64,000 bases of DNA from Brachypodius melanocephalos (Eukaryota > Chordata > Aves > Passeriformes > Pycnonotidae): NCBI GenBank assembly GCA_013398615.1, contig VZSR01000514.1, positions 7,064,305 to 7,128,304 on the forward strand, written 5' to 3'. Both the position numbers and the translations under genes were made by a program. The notes below the pieces were generated by a model. The model worked only from the letters and a program-made list of their open reading frames with translations, was not told the DNA's origin and searched no databases. This document shows positions 26,301-37,576 of the stretch, piece after piece; position 1 is the stretch's first letter; the number at the start of each line of letters is the position of its first letter.

Positions 26301-27495
26301 TACATTCCTGTGAAATGTAATGAAACATTTTTTCATCTGTACAAAAAAAAAAAAGGTTATCAATATGTTGCCACTATTAAAACTATTTAATAAAAAAGGT
26401 CAATTTCTTGACGTGTTAAGGCATGAATTTAGCATTAAGGAACATTCAAATTCATCTGAATTGAGAGTTTTCGTAGCTGACTGCTCTTTTTATACATAGA
26501 GTTTCCTTTCATCTTCCCAAATCAAAAAACATTTTGACAATTTCAGATTGGGGCATGGAATTTGTTAGTTGTAAAATCTGCAGCAATAATGATTTTCTAA
26601 ATAATTTAATGTAGAGGCTGGAATCCTGATGGTAAGAATTTTAGTTTGGGATCACTTTAACAGATGTTCAATCTTCATGCATAATAACTTTCCTAGTATT
26701 CATATAAATGATAAAATCATCATGTACCTGATTTCATTACCAGTTTTTTAAAAAGCATCTGAAAGGTTTCTTGACAATAAAGAAAAAATTCTCTGTTAAA
26801 GGTAATTTACAATCCCTCTTTTGTATAAGCAAAGTTGTCCCGTTCAGAATGTTTAACATTACTGGGGAAAATTAAATAAATTAACTGTCTTTTTTCCACT
26901 CTCTATGGTGCAGCATTACCTGAAAAAACTGTAGTTTGCTGATACTTATTTCAGATCTAGAATGAAATATGGAATGTCCAAGGGTATCTTAGGTGTTTAT
27001 AACAAATAATAACAAGCCCAGTGGTGTCTGCAGGTGGCCAGAACTTCCCTTGCTCTCTTCAGTTGTACTTCCTAATTAAATATTACCAACAAAGGACAAA
27101 GATGGCAAAAAAGGCCTTGCAGAATTGGGGCTTGTGTAACTCATGGCCATACATATGTTGTTTCAGCTTTTCCTTATTTAATGCAATTTTACTTTCATAA
27201 GGACTGTTTATGTTTCTATATGACTGCCCTTAAGGGCATTTCTATGGCTGCAGGTATTTCTGATTGGGAAAATCATCATCTTGTACATACAGCTGGAATT
27301 CTAGTGGCTCTCTGAAATCTTTTGTGAGGCTGAAAAGGGCCTAATATTGCCCCAGGCTTGGTCATGTGTGCTGAAACTTGTTTGTGTCTTGAAACAACAT
27401 TTCTGTGCCCTTGCTGATACGTTAAAAATGGCCTTTTTCTAAAATGAGAAAGCCAGAGTAGGACTGATGGGCAAACCAAACAATTATTTTTAAAG
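23327..27495. other. Unique AT-rich non-coding stretch
   Basis: No recognised gene or transposon. It includes a short run of CTC triplets (26103-26119) and a 12-A run (26343-26354). The minus-strand frame at 25612-25878 has no recognisable features. Confidence 0.55.
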
Positions 27496-27556
27496 CATAT
27501 GTGTGTATGTATGTGTGTGTGTGCCTATATATATATACATATATATATATATATAG
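27496..27556. repeat. (TG)n(TA)n compound microsatellite
   Basis: TGTGTATGTATGTGTGTGTG followed by a TA run of about 30 bases with one ATACAT interruption. Confidence 0.9.
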
Positions 27557-30500
27557 ATGGTTTATGTAATTGGTTTCACAGCCAATCTAAGTCAGAACAT
27601 TCCCTAAATTTCCTCACATATTCTCACATATTCTATTGAATAATATGAAGGCTCAGTGGCTGTTTATGTACATAATAACAGCCATTTCTACAGAAATAAA
27701 TTCTTAAATGTGTTTGTCCTTCTGAGTGAGGATATAGAAGTGTGCTTGAGGCACTGTATAGAAAATGTTATCAACTATCAGTTGTTATCAATTATTATCA
27801 ATTGGGTATCAGTATTTTCAGCATGTCCAAGACTGAGTGCAGAAGGTGAGGCATCTCCTGTCATTTTGTATATTTTGTATATTTTCTAGTATATTTTCCT
27901 GCAGGAGTTCTTACATGGTAAGATTAGAGTTAATAATACAGAAAGAATCTGAATTTTGACAGAATTGCTGCTCACTTAACAGTAAGTGTTTCTCTTTCTA
28001 TGATATTATCAAAACAATGCTCAGCTATGCTATTTTCCAATTTTAGAAATGCCTTTTTCTAAAAGACCTCTCATTAGACAAGAAGCAAGAACAAACTAAG
28101 ATGGAGCTCTTCAAATACACTTCAGGACTTAAAAGATATCAGAAACATCTTATTCTACTGAGGGTCTGTAGACTTGTCTTTATAACAATTATTCTGAGGT
28201 CAGTATTATAAAAAGTCATTTTTATTTTATAATTTTTAGGGATTAACATGAAGAAAAATTTCTTTTTGTCATGTGAAGTCCTGATGGTCTCTTAAGACAT
28301 TTAGTTATAAAATATAGTTGAGAAAAAATTGTTTTGGAACATAATGTTTAGGATAACCAGCATGGATATTTTCATGAAAGAACTCTACACAAAATGTCTG
28401 TTTCCTAAAGCTTCCTCTCAGACATGAAATTTTCAATATTCCTGCAAGTCTCCTCTTCCCCATCCCTTCCCAAAGCACTAAGAGCCAAATGGTCAGGTAC
28501 AAAAATCTTTTAAATATATTAATACAGGTAATTTTGTTTCTGCTTCTAAATAGATGGTGGAAATATATTTCCTAAGTGAACACTTAGGGATGATAAAATT
28601 AATCTTACTAATAACGTGGGAATATTTAAGATTAATTAATTAATGTATAGAGAGTACTCAGAGCTCTTTACTGATCTAAAAATATCAGTCACTGTTAGAG
28701 TGCTGAGCGTATTTTGTTATTAAGTTATTTAGTATCAGGTTCATTTCATTGTGCTAGGTGTTAATTTTTATGCCACAACTTATACCACAATACAATTTAT
28801 AAAAATAACAACCAAACCAAATTATTTGCTGGCAGATATTCAAACTCTGTGACTTTTCACATAACAGGGGTTACAGAATTTGCTCTTGACTCTGCTTATC
28901 TATGTAATTTTCCTATTCTTGGTAAAAGTTTTACTAGTATATACAATTTATTGGTGTTTTTTATTATTTAGGCTTAGTAGATTCTGATTTTATATTATTT
29001 TCTTCTTTGTTTTTTTTTTTTCCTTCAAGTAGCCATTTTTCATTCAGCACCTTCTGCTTCATTCTCAGTTGCCCAGAAAATAGGATCCCAAAGGTGCTCC
29101 ATTCTTTTGTCCACTGTAGTCTGAAAATGTCAGTGAATGTAACATTTTAACCACGTTGAGGAATATCAGGGATAATGCATTTCCATGCTTTAATCCCTCA
29201 TTTATATTAAGTGGGCCAGAGATTTTACACCTTCTTCATGCTTCATCTTCTTCATTGCAAATTGTGACCATGCCTGTTAAAAAATGTCTTATGGAGTTGT
29301 AAATTCCTCCAATGTGGCTCAAAGGCCATGACATAGCTTTGTAGGATTTCTTTAAATCTAGATGTGTGTGGGTTCATTCTGACTATAGTGCTACAAGTCT
29401 TGAAACATACCATGAGTATTTAATATTTGGGAGGATTCTTTTTCCAGAATCCAAATTGGTGTTACTGAAATGTTCCTGCTTTATTAAAAACAAACAAACA
29501 AACAAAACCCACACAAAAACAACCCCCTAAGAGTGTAAACCCCTCTGAGAAAGCTTTTTGGGCTTTCAGAAAAGCACAGGCACTCTCTCCACTGGTTTTT
29601 ACATTGCATTTCTGAAAACCACCTTCCATGGCTCTGGAATTTTTTCAGCTGTCTGAAATCAGAATTATTCTGTACAAGCTTTGGCTTCGTTTACCTCCTG
29701 CTTTTAATAATTTAATGGCAACTCTGTCAACACACAGTGCCAAGTTCTTCCCAAAGGCTTGTAATTGCCTCTTGGATCCCTTCAGAGCTGAGCTCCACAA
29801 ACAGCTCAGGCCCATCCCTTTGTAACTTTCTTCTCTGGAAATAAAGGATTTTCATTGTTCATCAGATTGGCAAATGAATGATGCTCTTTCCTCCAGGTGA
29901 AGATTCTGCTTTCTTCTCAGACATTAATGTTCCTTCTCTGCCTCATCCTCTCCACCATGCCCTTCAAATGTTCTGAAGTGGTCTTGTCTCTTGGCAATTT
30001 TTTTTTTTTTTGATTCAATCTAATCATGAACCTGATCCAGGTTCTGAAGGCATGAAGCCCTTGCCACAATCTGATCCTGATTCCTTTCCAAAATCTTTGA
30101 TCTTTCTTCTTGGGAGCATGTTGTTGGTTTTTTCAGCAGTTCTCCTGAAGCATCTCCAATCATCCTACAGTCAACATCATCTGCACATTTCAGATAGGAA
30201 TCTTCCAAAGCTTCAAACCTGTCCTTAGGTGCTGCTCAAGAGTTTCTCTAATTGCTCAGAGTGCAAGTTTTACTTGTAGCATGTATGTTTGTCTCTGCTG
30301 GGACAAGGCTGTCTCCTGTAGAGACATTTACAGTTTTATTATCCAGCCAGCTGTTCCAATTTTTGGGGCTTTTCTTGGACCACATACAATCAAAATGTTC
30401 CATGACCACCCAAGGTCTGCCCTTTCCTTAGACATCTCTATTATCTGCCCTCCCAAGATTTAGTCAAGCTTTTTCTAAGAATTTGTTCTTCTTTAAGAAG

Positions 30501-31899
30501 AAAAGGCCTTGAATTCCAAGTAATATTGCTTTAATATGACCCCACTCCTTCAGCCTGCCCAGGTTTTTACAGTCAGCAGAGCTTTAAGAGTCAAATGTGT
30601 TTTCAGTGTATTTTGTATGCCAAGGTCCAAGCAACTCTAGCTAGAGCTGGTGTGCTAAGTCATTGCCTAATTTCTGTGGTGCAATAGATCTGGGGGTTAT
30701 TTTCTGCAACACTTGGAGGGTTAGAGGGGAATGTTGGAGAAATCTAAATATTTTTAAGCCAATGATTCATATTACTGTAAAGGTGTTCTTTTATTACTCT
30801 ACCAGATTGCCATTTCATAGGGTTTGCCTCTCACTTTGCCTCTTCCAGTCCCATAAAAAGGAAAACATACAACTTTATGTTCTCTTCATGATGAAGACAC
30901 TGGAATTGATATTGGTACACTATGTTATCATTTAGTTTATTTAATAAACTAATCAGTTTTTCAAAAGAGGCCTTTAAAATTGTGCAGCTTAATGGTAGCT
31001 CAAAATTGGAGCACTTGGAACTTCCCATTTACCTTGTCATTATTCAACCTTCTGTTACAACTAACTGCCTCTTTAATGAGAATTACCAACCCAAAAGGAG
31101 TGCTTTGAGGCCTGGGTGGCTTTTGCCTGCTTTGCAAAACCTTACTTTGATGGCAAACAACATAGGATGGCAAAGGTTTCTTTATTAGTGTTCCTGTGAC
31201 AGTGCAATGTGCAAGTGATAGTTTTGCTGTCTGGAAATATCAACTTGTTCTCTTTATAGTCTCTAAAAATGAAGGCCAACAGGAAGGGCATCAGTAGATG
31301 TACCCATTAAGATTATAACTTCAACAACAAACCCAGCATCACTAAATTCTAGATAAGTAAAAGTTAAACCAGGGAACAACAGGATATTCAGCTTTCTGAT
31401 CTCTCCCTTGGCTGTTAGGAGTGTGATGTAAAGCTGAAGGTCTTTTTCACAGGAGAGGAGACAAAATAAAGTGCTTATCTAACTCGTATTAATTCCAAAT
31501 ATGAGTTAGACATTTGTGCTCGCACACAAACATGCACACATAAATATATGTATGGATCTCACCTATAGAAGTATTAGTTTGGCTCAAGGTCAGTGGTCTT
31601 GCTTGCAAATATGTAAAATGTCTCTCTGCATAAAGACTGTGGTGTCTTCTAGAGGCTCCAAGAGTTTTCCAACTTTCCCTTTCTTTCTAGTTTTACATTG
31701 AATAGCTACAAGGGGATTGTGCTTTATGAGTGGATACTGTCCTTATCAGGGAGGAGAATGAGCCTCAGTGAAATCTCTGAGACCTTCAGGCTTCCAGTTA
31801 GACAGAAATTTCATGGCTGTGGACTGAAAAGAGATCAAGCAAAGTGGTTTTAGCATAAGTGGCTGGATGTGCCACCCCTGTCCCTCGGGTTCTATGCTG
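27557..31899. other. Unique AT-rich non-coding stretch
   Basis: No gene is assigned. T-runs lie at 29010-29021 and 29998-30011, and a short (AAAC)n run at about 29485-29507. A minus-strand frame at 30020-30208 contains a YLKCADDVDC segment that superficially recalls the YxDD/ADD core of reverse transcriptases, but the surrounding residues do not follow CR1 or any other element I know. Confidence 0.5.
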
Positions 31900-32160
31900 C
31901 TAAAGGCAGGATGTGATATTTAGATCAAGTTCTTCACTCAATCTTAAAATTGCCCTTCTGAGGTATCCATATCAGCAGAAAGCCATTGTAAAATCCAGAG
32001 TAATGGCACAGATTTATAGGGACTGGGAGCAAGCCCAAACCTTTCCTGTGTGGTAGGGACTCATTTTTTAAATTTATTACCATGGTGTTTATATTTACTG
32101 GGATCATCTAATTGTGTCAGCTGCAAATATATTCCATTGCAACAGGGTTTTGTTTCCCTT
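31900..32160. promoter_or_regulatory. Candidate conserved non-coding element
   Basis: A unique AT-rich block without repeats, with several ATTA/TAAT-type and GATA-like cores (for example ATCTAATTG near 32106-32114). It is selected by eye for its lack of simple-sequence character. The evidence is weak. Confidence 0.18.
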
Positions 32161-32874
32161 TGCTGTTTGTTTTCCCTTTGGCTGTGAGGATACCCTTACA
32201 CAGCATCAGTAGTATGGTGCAGTTCTCTCCAGCTCATTCCAGGTGAGTTAGTCTGGGTTCCAGAAGGGCACAGCTGCATCAGCACTGTCCTGCAGCCCTG
32301 CTAATAGCTGACTGCTCTGCAGGGCTAATGAGCGCCACGAGAGAGCACAGGAGCCTGGCACTGGGACAAGCCAGCTTGTTCTCAGTGAGCTCAGGTAGCT
32401 CTGCACAGCATTTGATTTTCCTGTCCAGTTTTGAGGTTAGTAACACTTGCTGGATTGGCCTTATTGCCAATGCAACGTAAATGAGAGCCCCACTCCAGCA
32501 GAACACTCAGTGCCACCGAGTGACATTTCCCTGCAGGATTTCTTCTATGAGCTGCTGAAGCAAAACAAATGCTAAGATACTCGGATTAGTAAGTATACTG
32601 TGTCCTTTAAAAAGTTAGTTACTCCTTCTCCTCTTATGAAGACTGGCACTGACTGTCCTGAGTCATAGCTTAAAAAAACAGCAATCAGAAGAACTATGTA
32701 CCAAGGAACAAGTGACCAAGGCATAGCAAATAATCCTTAGATTCCTTTTGAGCCAGTTTCTATGATTTTTTTCTTTTTTTGCCTTTTTCCCCTGCTGTTT
32801 CAAAGTGCATGGTTACCCTCTGCACCTGCATGTCTGACATTTTGTTAGGTGCTTCTGAGTAAAGCACTCCTGCT
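32161..32874. other. Unique non-coding stretch
   Basis: The region has somewhat higher GC content near 32270-32520. The minus-strand frame at 32279-32506 has no known family features and nothing else is recognised. Confidence 0.5.
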
Positions 32875-33560
32875 CCAGCTCCCACATGATTTCAATTTGT
32901 ATCAATAACAAGCAGCTTTCATTCTTCCCCAGTCAATGCTGGAATATGCAAAGCAAATCAAAAGCTGTGGTCAACATAACAAACAGAAACATCTATCTCT
33001 TCCAGTCAGCCATTGCCTCGCTGTGTTTTTCCTCCACTTTAGATAAACAATCTCCAATGTGTTTACTGAGGCTTGTACTGATATCCCTCAACGGTATAGG
33101 CAAGGCTGCTTTTATTCCAGCAGACACAGAGAATAAGCCCACGGTGCACAGTGCGTGCAAACCCCTTTGAAACCCAAGATTATTTGTTCTCCGACTGTTC
33201 TAAGGTAATTAAGGAGCATTGCATGTTTCTCAATTAATGATTCCTCATTCAGCTGGGGATCTTTGATGCTAATTTGTTTTAATCAGGACAGAGACTGCTA
33301 AAAAACTAAACAATTCAGTGAAGAGGAACTAGGAATTTTTAATCAAGTGGAAAAGATCTAAATGCTATGAGGGACACATCCATCATAAGTTTTCGCTTCT
33401 TGTTCATTTAACTTTGTTCTTTCAGGTCTCATAAAATGTTGCGTTAATCAATGCAAGAAAGTTTGTGAGTATGAAGAATGCAGGGTGGTTTTTTCTTCAT
33501 CCGACGTCAACATTTGTGCAAATATGAGGAGCTGAACATCACCATGGTTTTTTAGTTATG
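32875..33560. promoter_or_regulatory. Candidate conserved enhancer (POU, homeodomain and TCF-like sites)
   Basis: This is a repeat-free block with recognisable binding-site cores in close spacing. There is an ATATGCAAAG octamer-like site at about 32944-32953, TAATTA at 33206-33211, and a CAATTAATGA pair of homeodomain cores at 33231-33240. CTTTGAT (TCF/LEF-type) lies at 33261-33267, followed by GCTAATTTG. Scattered CpGs are retained, as in GTGCACAGTGCGTGCAAACC and CATCCGACGTCAAC. The 94-codon frame at 32886-33170 (+) has no family features. This is the best-looking enhancer candidate in the window, but site matches of this kind also occur by chance in AT-rich DNA. Confidence 0.32.
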
Positions 33561-34684
33561 CACTGAACTACAGTTTTCTGTTCTGTCAAACATTATATAG
33601 GAAGTTGTCAATCATTGTGGTCTTAATATGCTGGGGAGTCCCTGGAAAAAAAATACTGGTGTTGTGGGGGATTGGATGCTCTCCATTTAAATGTTAATTT
33701 TGTAATTATTTTGGTATCACACTTCATGCATACATTGGGTAAAGTGGCCTACTGTAAACTTCTGCCCATGGAATTATTATTTCCGGTGCTGCAGCCCATG
33801 CTACAAGAAATCACATGGTTTCTGAGGAGACCGTGTATATGCTTGATAAAATAATGTTTTATTCCTAAGTACATTTATTTATAGTTTTGAGGCAAAAGCA
33901 CTTCACAGCTCTGCCTTCTCCAGCTGCTTTACCACGATAGACTTTGCATCTTCCACCATGGAGATGCCAATGTGTATATTCAGCTCCTATGGCTTCAACA
34001 GAGTGGAGGTGCTCCCAAGCCTTGACTTCCAGGGATCTTTAGCCATGAGACAGAATTAAAGCCATGAAGGACACTTAAATCCAAAACATGAATCTTCCTG
34101 AACAAGCAGTATTTTAGCAACAGTTCAATTAAAAGTAAACTGTACGTGCTAAGAAATTTCCAGATCAGGAGAGGCATTTAATGGCTTTGAGGTTTTTAGT
34201 GCTGGGAACCATTTTCAGATTACTGATTCTTGTGTGACCTCCAGCATCATCCCTATCACTGCTTTTAGTGCATGAAACCTGTTTCGGACTAGTACCTACC
34301 TTAGTACCTGTCTACAAAGCTCTAAACAGTGCCAAAAATAGGCAGAGAGACAAAAAATGTGACTGGCTTCCTTGGCCTCCTTTCTTTATGACTGTGAACA
34401 GTGTGTTTATCTTGTAGTTGAGAAGTGGAAATGAACAGAAAAGTCCGTCTAAGAAATTCCTAATGACTATCTTAAGGGTGAATTTAAGTATTTTAATAGC
34501 AGCAGGGGTTTGTTTGCTTGTTTGTTTGGGGTTTTTCTTGCAAGAGAGCTTAAATATATAACAGTTAAAAGCAGAATTCTAGATGCTAAATGATTCTTAT
34601 ACAAATGGAAGCACAGCCATTGAAGAGTTGCCTTACAGAATATGGCTTTTTTCACCAAAAACCGTCTGTACACTGTGAAACACA
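33561..34684. other. Unique non-coding stretch
   Basis: No recognised gene or transposon. A short TTTG-rich run lies at 34508-34530 and the small frames carry no features. Confidence 0.55.
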
Positions 34685-35150
34685 GTTCAGATGTTTGAAC
34701 TTATGCTAATTGAAAGATCAACATTTTTCTTTCCTCAGTGAATACCCTGCTCTTTTCGTCTTCGAGATGGCTCTCCCATGTGCAAAAAATGAGCTCTAAT
34801 TATGCCCAGCTCAAGGCAATCTCAGGATCTGAAATATCCTGCCAACCAGTGTGTTCTCAATCTGCCTTGTTAGTTCACAAAATTGTGCATGTGCCTTTGC
34901 TACAGTCTCAAACCTGATAATGTCACATCATTGGGACAGGAAATGTTCTCTGATCTTATCTGAAGTGACACTTGCAATTTCAAGTTCTAGCTTGATGAGA
35001 TCACGTTGTCAGGGCTCCACATAAGTGTGATCTTTCCTGATTTGCAATTGTATCTGTTTTGAACGGTCTTTACACCGCTCAAGCAAAAGCATATGATAAT
35101 GCATTTTGTCAGATGCAAGCATAATGAAAAAGTGATTTTATGGTTCCCCT
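34685..35150. promoter_or_regulatory. Candidate conserved non-coding element, or exon
   Basis: A repeat-free block that keeps CpGs (TTTTCGTCTTCGAGATGG, TCACGTTG, GAACGG, ACCGCTC) in otherwise CpG-poor DNA. It starts near an acceptor-like CTTTCCTCAG ending at 34738. One frame after that site stays open for 57 codons (to a TGA at about 34915-34917), but no ATG start, donor or family signature supports coding. AT-rich homeodomain-like cores such as CTAATTATG (about 34796-34804) are present. A regulatory element is slightly more likely than an exon. Confidence 0.28.
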
Positions 35151-37044
35151 TTTAGAAAATCCAATTCATGTGACTAAACTCAGTCAGTTTTCTTAACAGT
35201 TCCTCCCCATCTGTCTAATTCTGTTTGCACCTGGAAACCCTTGTACCTGCAAAATGTGAGCGTGTCAAGGTAGTTCTCCCCCTTCATAAAATACATGAGA
35301 CTTACTACCTTTAAACCTCTATTACTTCCATGAAGCTCTGGGCTGTAAAAGGGTTTGCACATGCTGGAGTTGCTAAAACATATATTATGCCTTAAGCAAA
35401 AATATTTAACATAGTAAAAGCTTGTAAAGCTGAAGAATACTTAAATACCTCCGTTGTGTTATTGGCAATAAGGAAGTCTGTAATATTTAAGAGCAGGGGA
35501 CTCTCAAGTCATATTTCAAATGTTTTTATTCACGATACTAATTTTCTTTAGATGTACATTATATGGGAAGGAAAGAACTGTTACCAGTGCTGTATTTCCC
35601 CTTTTAGCATATAGATTACTGTCTGAATCCTGTGACACCAAGTAAAAACAGAAGAGGGAAGAAATATTGCATATATCTAACCTGTTAAGACTTCAGGAGG
35701 CTGCAAACAAAGTCTGTGGTGTTAAGGTACAAATGCTTAGATTTTCAATCCCCATTTTAAATGCATTATGACAGGTCCTACATCAATGCAGGTGGCTAAA
35801 ACAAAGAGCAAGTTGTGACCTCTCTTGTAGCAGTACCATGGGAGCAGATTGATTTGTCTGGACTGTGGCATGTGGATCATAGTAACAAGCAAGACAGACC
35901 ACAGCTATTTGAATAAATTGCTGCAAAGCCAAAAAGGGAAATAATATTTATTTATCCATTTAAAGTGACTAAAATAGAAGGCAATAAGAATCCAGGGTAT
36001 TTGACTTTCTTGGATAATAAGATAAGACTCGGCCTGAAAGGCTGGAGGAGTGGAAATAGAGGAGTTTCTTGGCAAGCAGTTCTGAAATCCATACAAAACC
36101 TCTGGCAATTATTTTTTTTCAGCTGATTATTCTTCCTAAATAGTTGTGTCCAAGCCAGAGGAAACATAGTTTCTAAGAGTTGTTCTGATATCGCAATAAT
36201 TGTATCCCTCCCACTACAATATTAGATAAACATCCAGTTTTGTTGTATATCACATAATGATATATGGCCCAGATACATCACTAAAAATTAAACCTAAAGT
36301 GTTGCATTTGGACTGACTAATCCTGGAGAAATGCTATTCCTTTAATAATGGACGCAAGCCCCAAATGCATTGTCTTGTAAGAGAAGTGACAGTTCTGCCA
36401 AAACCCTGCAGAACTTGCAAGATGCAGGCTCATGTGAGATTACTGTGTGCTGTGCTGACTAAGAAAAAGAAAGGACAGAATTAGGTTATTGTGATGCTAC
36501 CATGTGTGTTAGGCCATTCCTGGGATGAGAGATGCATGTGTGCATCCATTCCAGAGTGAAAACACTCTCCAAGTTTTGCTTGCATTTTGAGGTCAAAGTA
36601 GGCAGATGCGTCTCTCTACCCAATAAATAGGATTTTGAATGTTTTTTTTACTGAATATTACCGTGTCACATTTATCCCAGAGCTACTCAGATTAGTGCAT
36701 TTGAAGGAGAAAGCTGCCTTGCATTATTTCTAAGGGGCTGGGTTTCTTCTAGCTGCACAATGTGGTTTTGTCTTTATTCCCATGATGATATTCAAACTTT
36801 ATGACTGCATAGTCTAAAATGTTATTAGATGGCAACAATAGCTTGCAATCTATTGCCTGGTCAGCTGGATTTTTATTGTTTAAAACAGCTTAACCTTTTC
36901 CTACCATTTTATGGAGTATATAGAGCTCATTCCAAACGATTTTATGCTTTGGCTGAAAGATGTATTTAGTAGATGGATTTCAAAAGTACTCTGGTTGAAA
37001 ATTTGCATCCTATTGCAGTAATCTGTTCTTGGCCTAATGCTAGT
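35151..37044. other. Unique AT-rich non-coding stretch
   Basis: No recognised gene or repeat. The minus-strand frames at 35905-36108 and 35952-36167 overlap in different frames and have no features. Confidence 0.55.
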
Positions 37045-37435
37045 TATTCTTTAGCACTAATCTGGAAGAAAATACAAAATCTCTGCTAGTAAATATTGCA
37101 GATGACATAAAAATTAGTGGAGTGGTAAATAATGACAGAAGAGATCATTTCTGTTTTCTGGATTTGCATCATTTCATAAGATGAGCTCATCTGAACAATA
37201 TGCATTTTAATACAGACAAATACAAAGTCATATGCCTGGGAACAAAAAATTCCAGTCACATGTGCAGAACAGCAGAAAAGTACCCTTGAAACACAGTGAT
37301 AGTGATGAAGATTTAGAGTTTGTGATAGGTGGTGTCTGAATGTGAGCTCCCTGTGCAATATAATGGCTGAGAGAAAAACATTAGCTTTGAATGGGTAAGC
37401 AGTGAATGTCAAGCAGGAGGGAGATGAGTTCATGG
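37045..37435 (+). mobile_element. Ancient CR1-type LINE fragment (end of reverse transcriptase ORF)
   Basis: Read on the + strand, broken frames recall the C-terminal part of an old amniote CR1 reverse transcriptase: an ISG...V-like stretch, then NMHFNTDKYKVICLGTKN at about 37198-37251. It ends in a segment corresponding to the 'MSSQCDAVAKRANAI' region, now reading CTCCCTGTGCAATATAATGG. Stop codons and indels break the frame throughout. It is far more diverged than the four other CR1 copies and belongs to an older lineage, so it was probably inserted before bird orders split. The minus-strand 115-codon frame at 37086-37433 is an antisense shadow. Confidence 0.8.
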
Positions 37436-37500
37436 CATGACTGAGATAATTGCTAGCATTCTCTGTCCAGATCTTGTTTGCTCACATGAAGAAAAAACCT

Positions 37501-37576
37501 GGAGGAAAAAAAAAAAGAAAAAAAAAAGAAAAAAGAAGAAAAAAAAAGAAAAAAAGAAAAAAAAAGAAGAAAGATA
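37501..37576 (+). repeat. A/G-only (GAAAA-type) tract
   Basis: About 76 bases of A and G only: A-runs of 2 to 11 broken by single G. It is purine-only on the + strand, so it has potential for triplex or slipped structures and for assembly or length errors. The lysine-rich frame at 37450-37635 (+) is its translation, not a gene. Confidence 0.9.

Noticed and set aside
30020..30208. Minus-strand frame with a CADDVDC segment resembling a reverse transcriptase ADD core
   Set aside because: Neighbouring residues do not follow CR1 or any retroelement I know; the match is a few residues and likely chance.
35190..35235. Possible second MIR-like core (CCTCCCCATCTGTCTAATTCTG)
   Set aside because: Only one short block matches; the order of MIR segments is missing on both sides.
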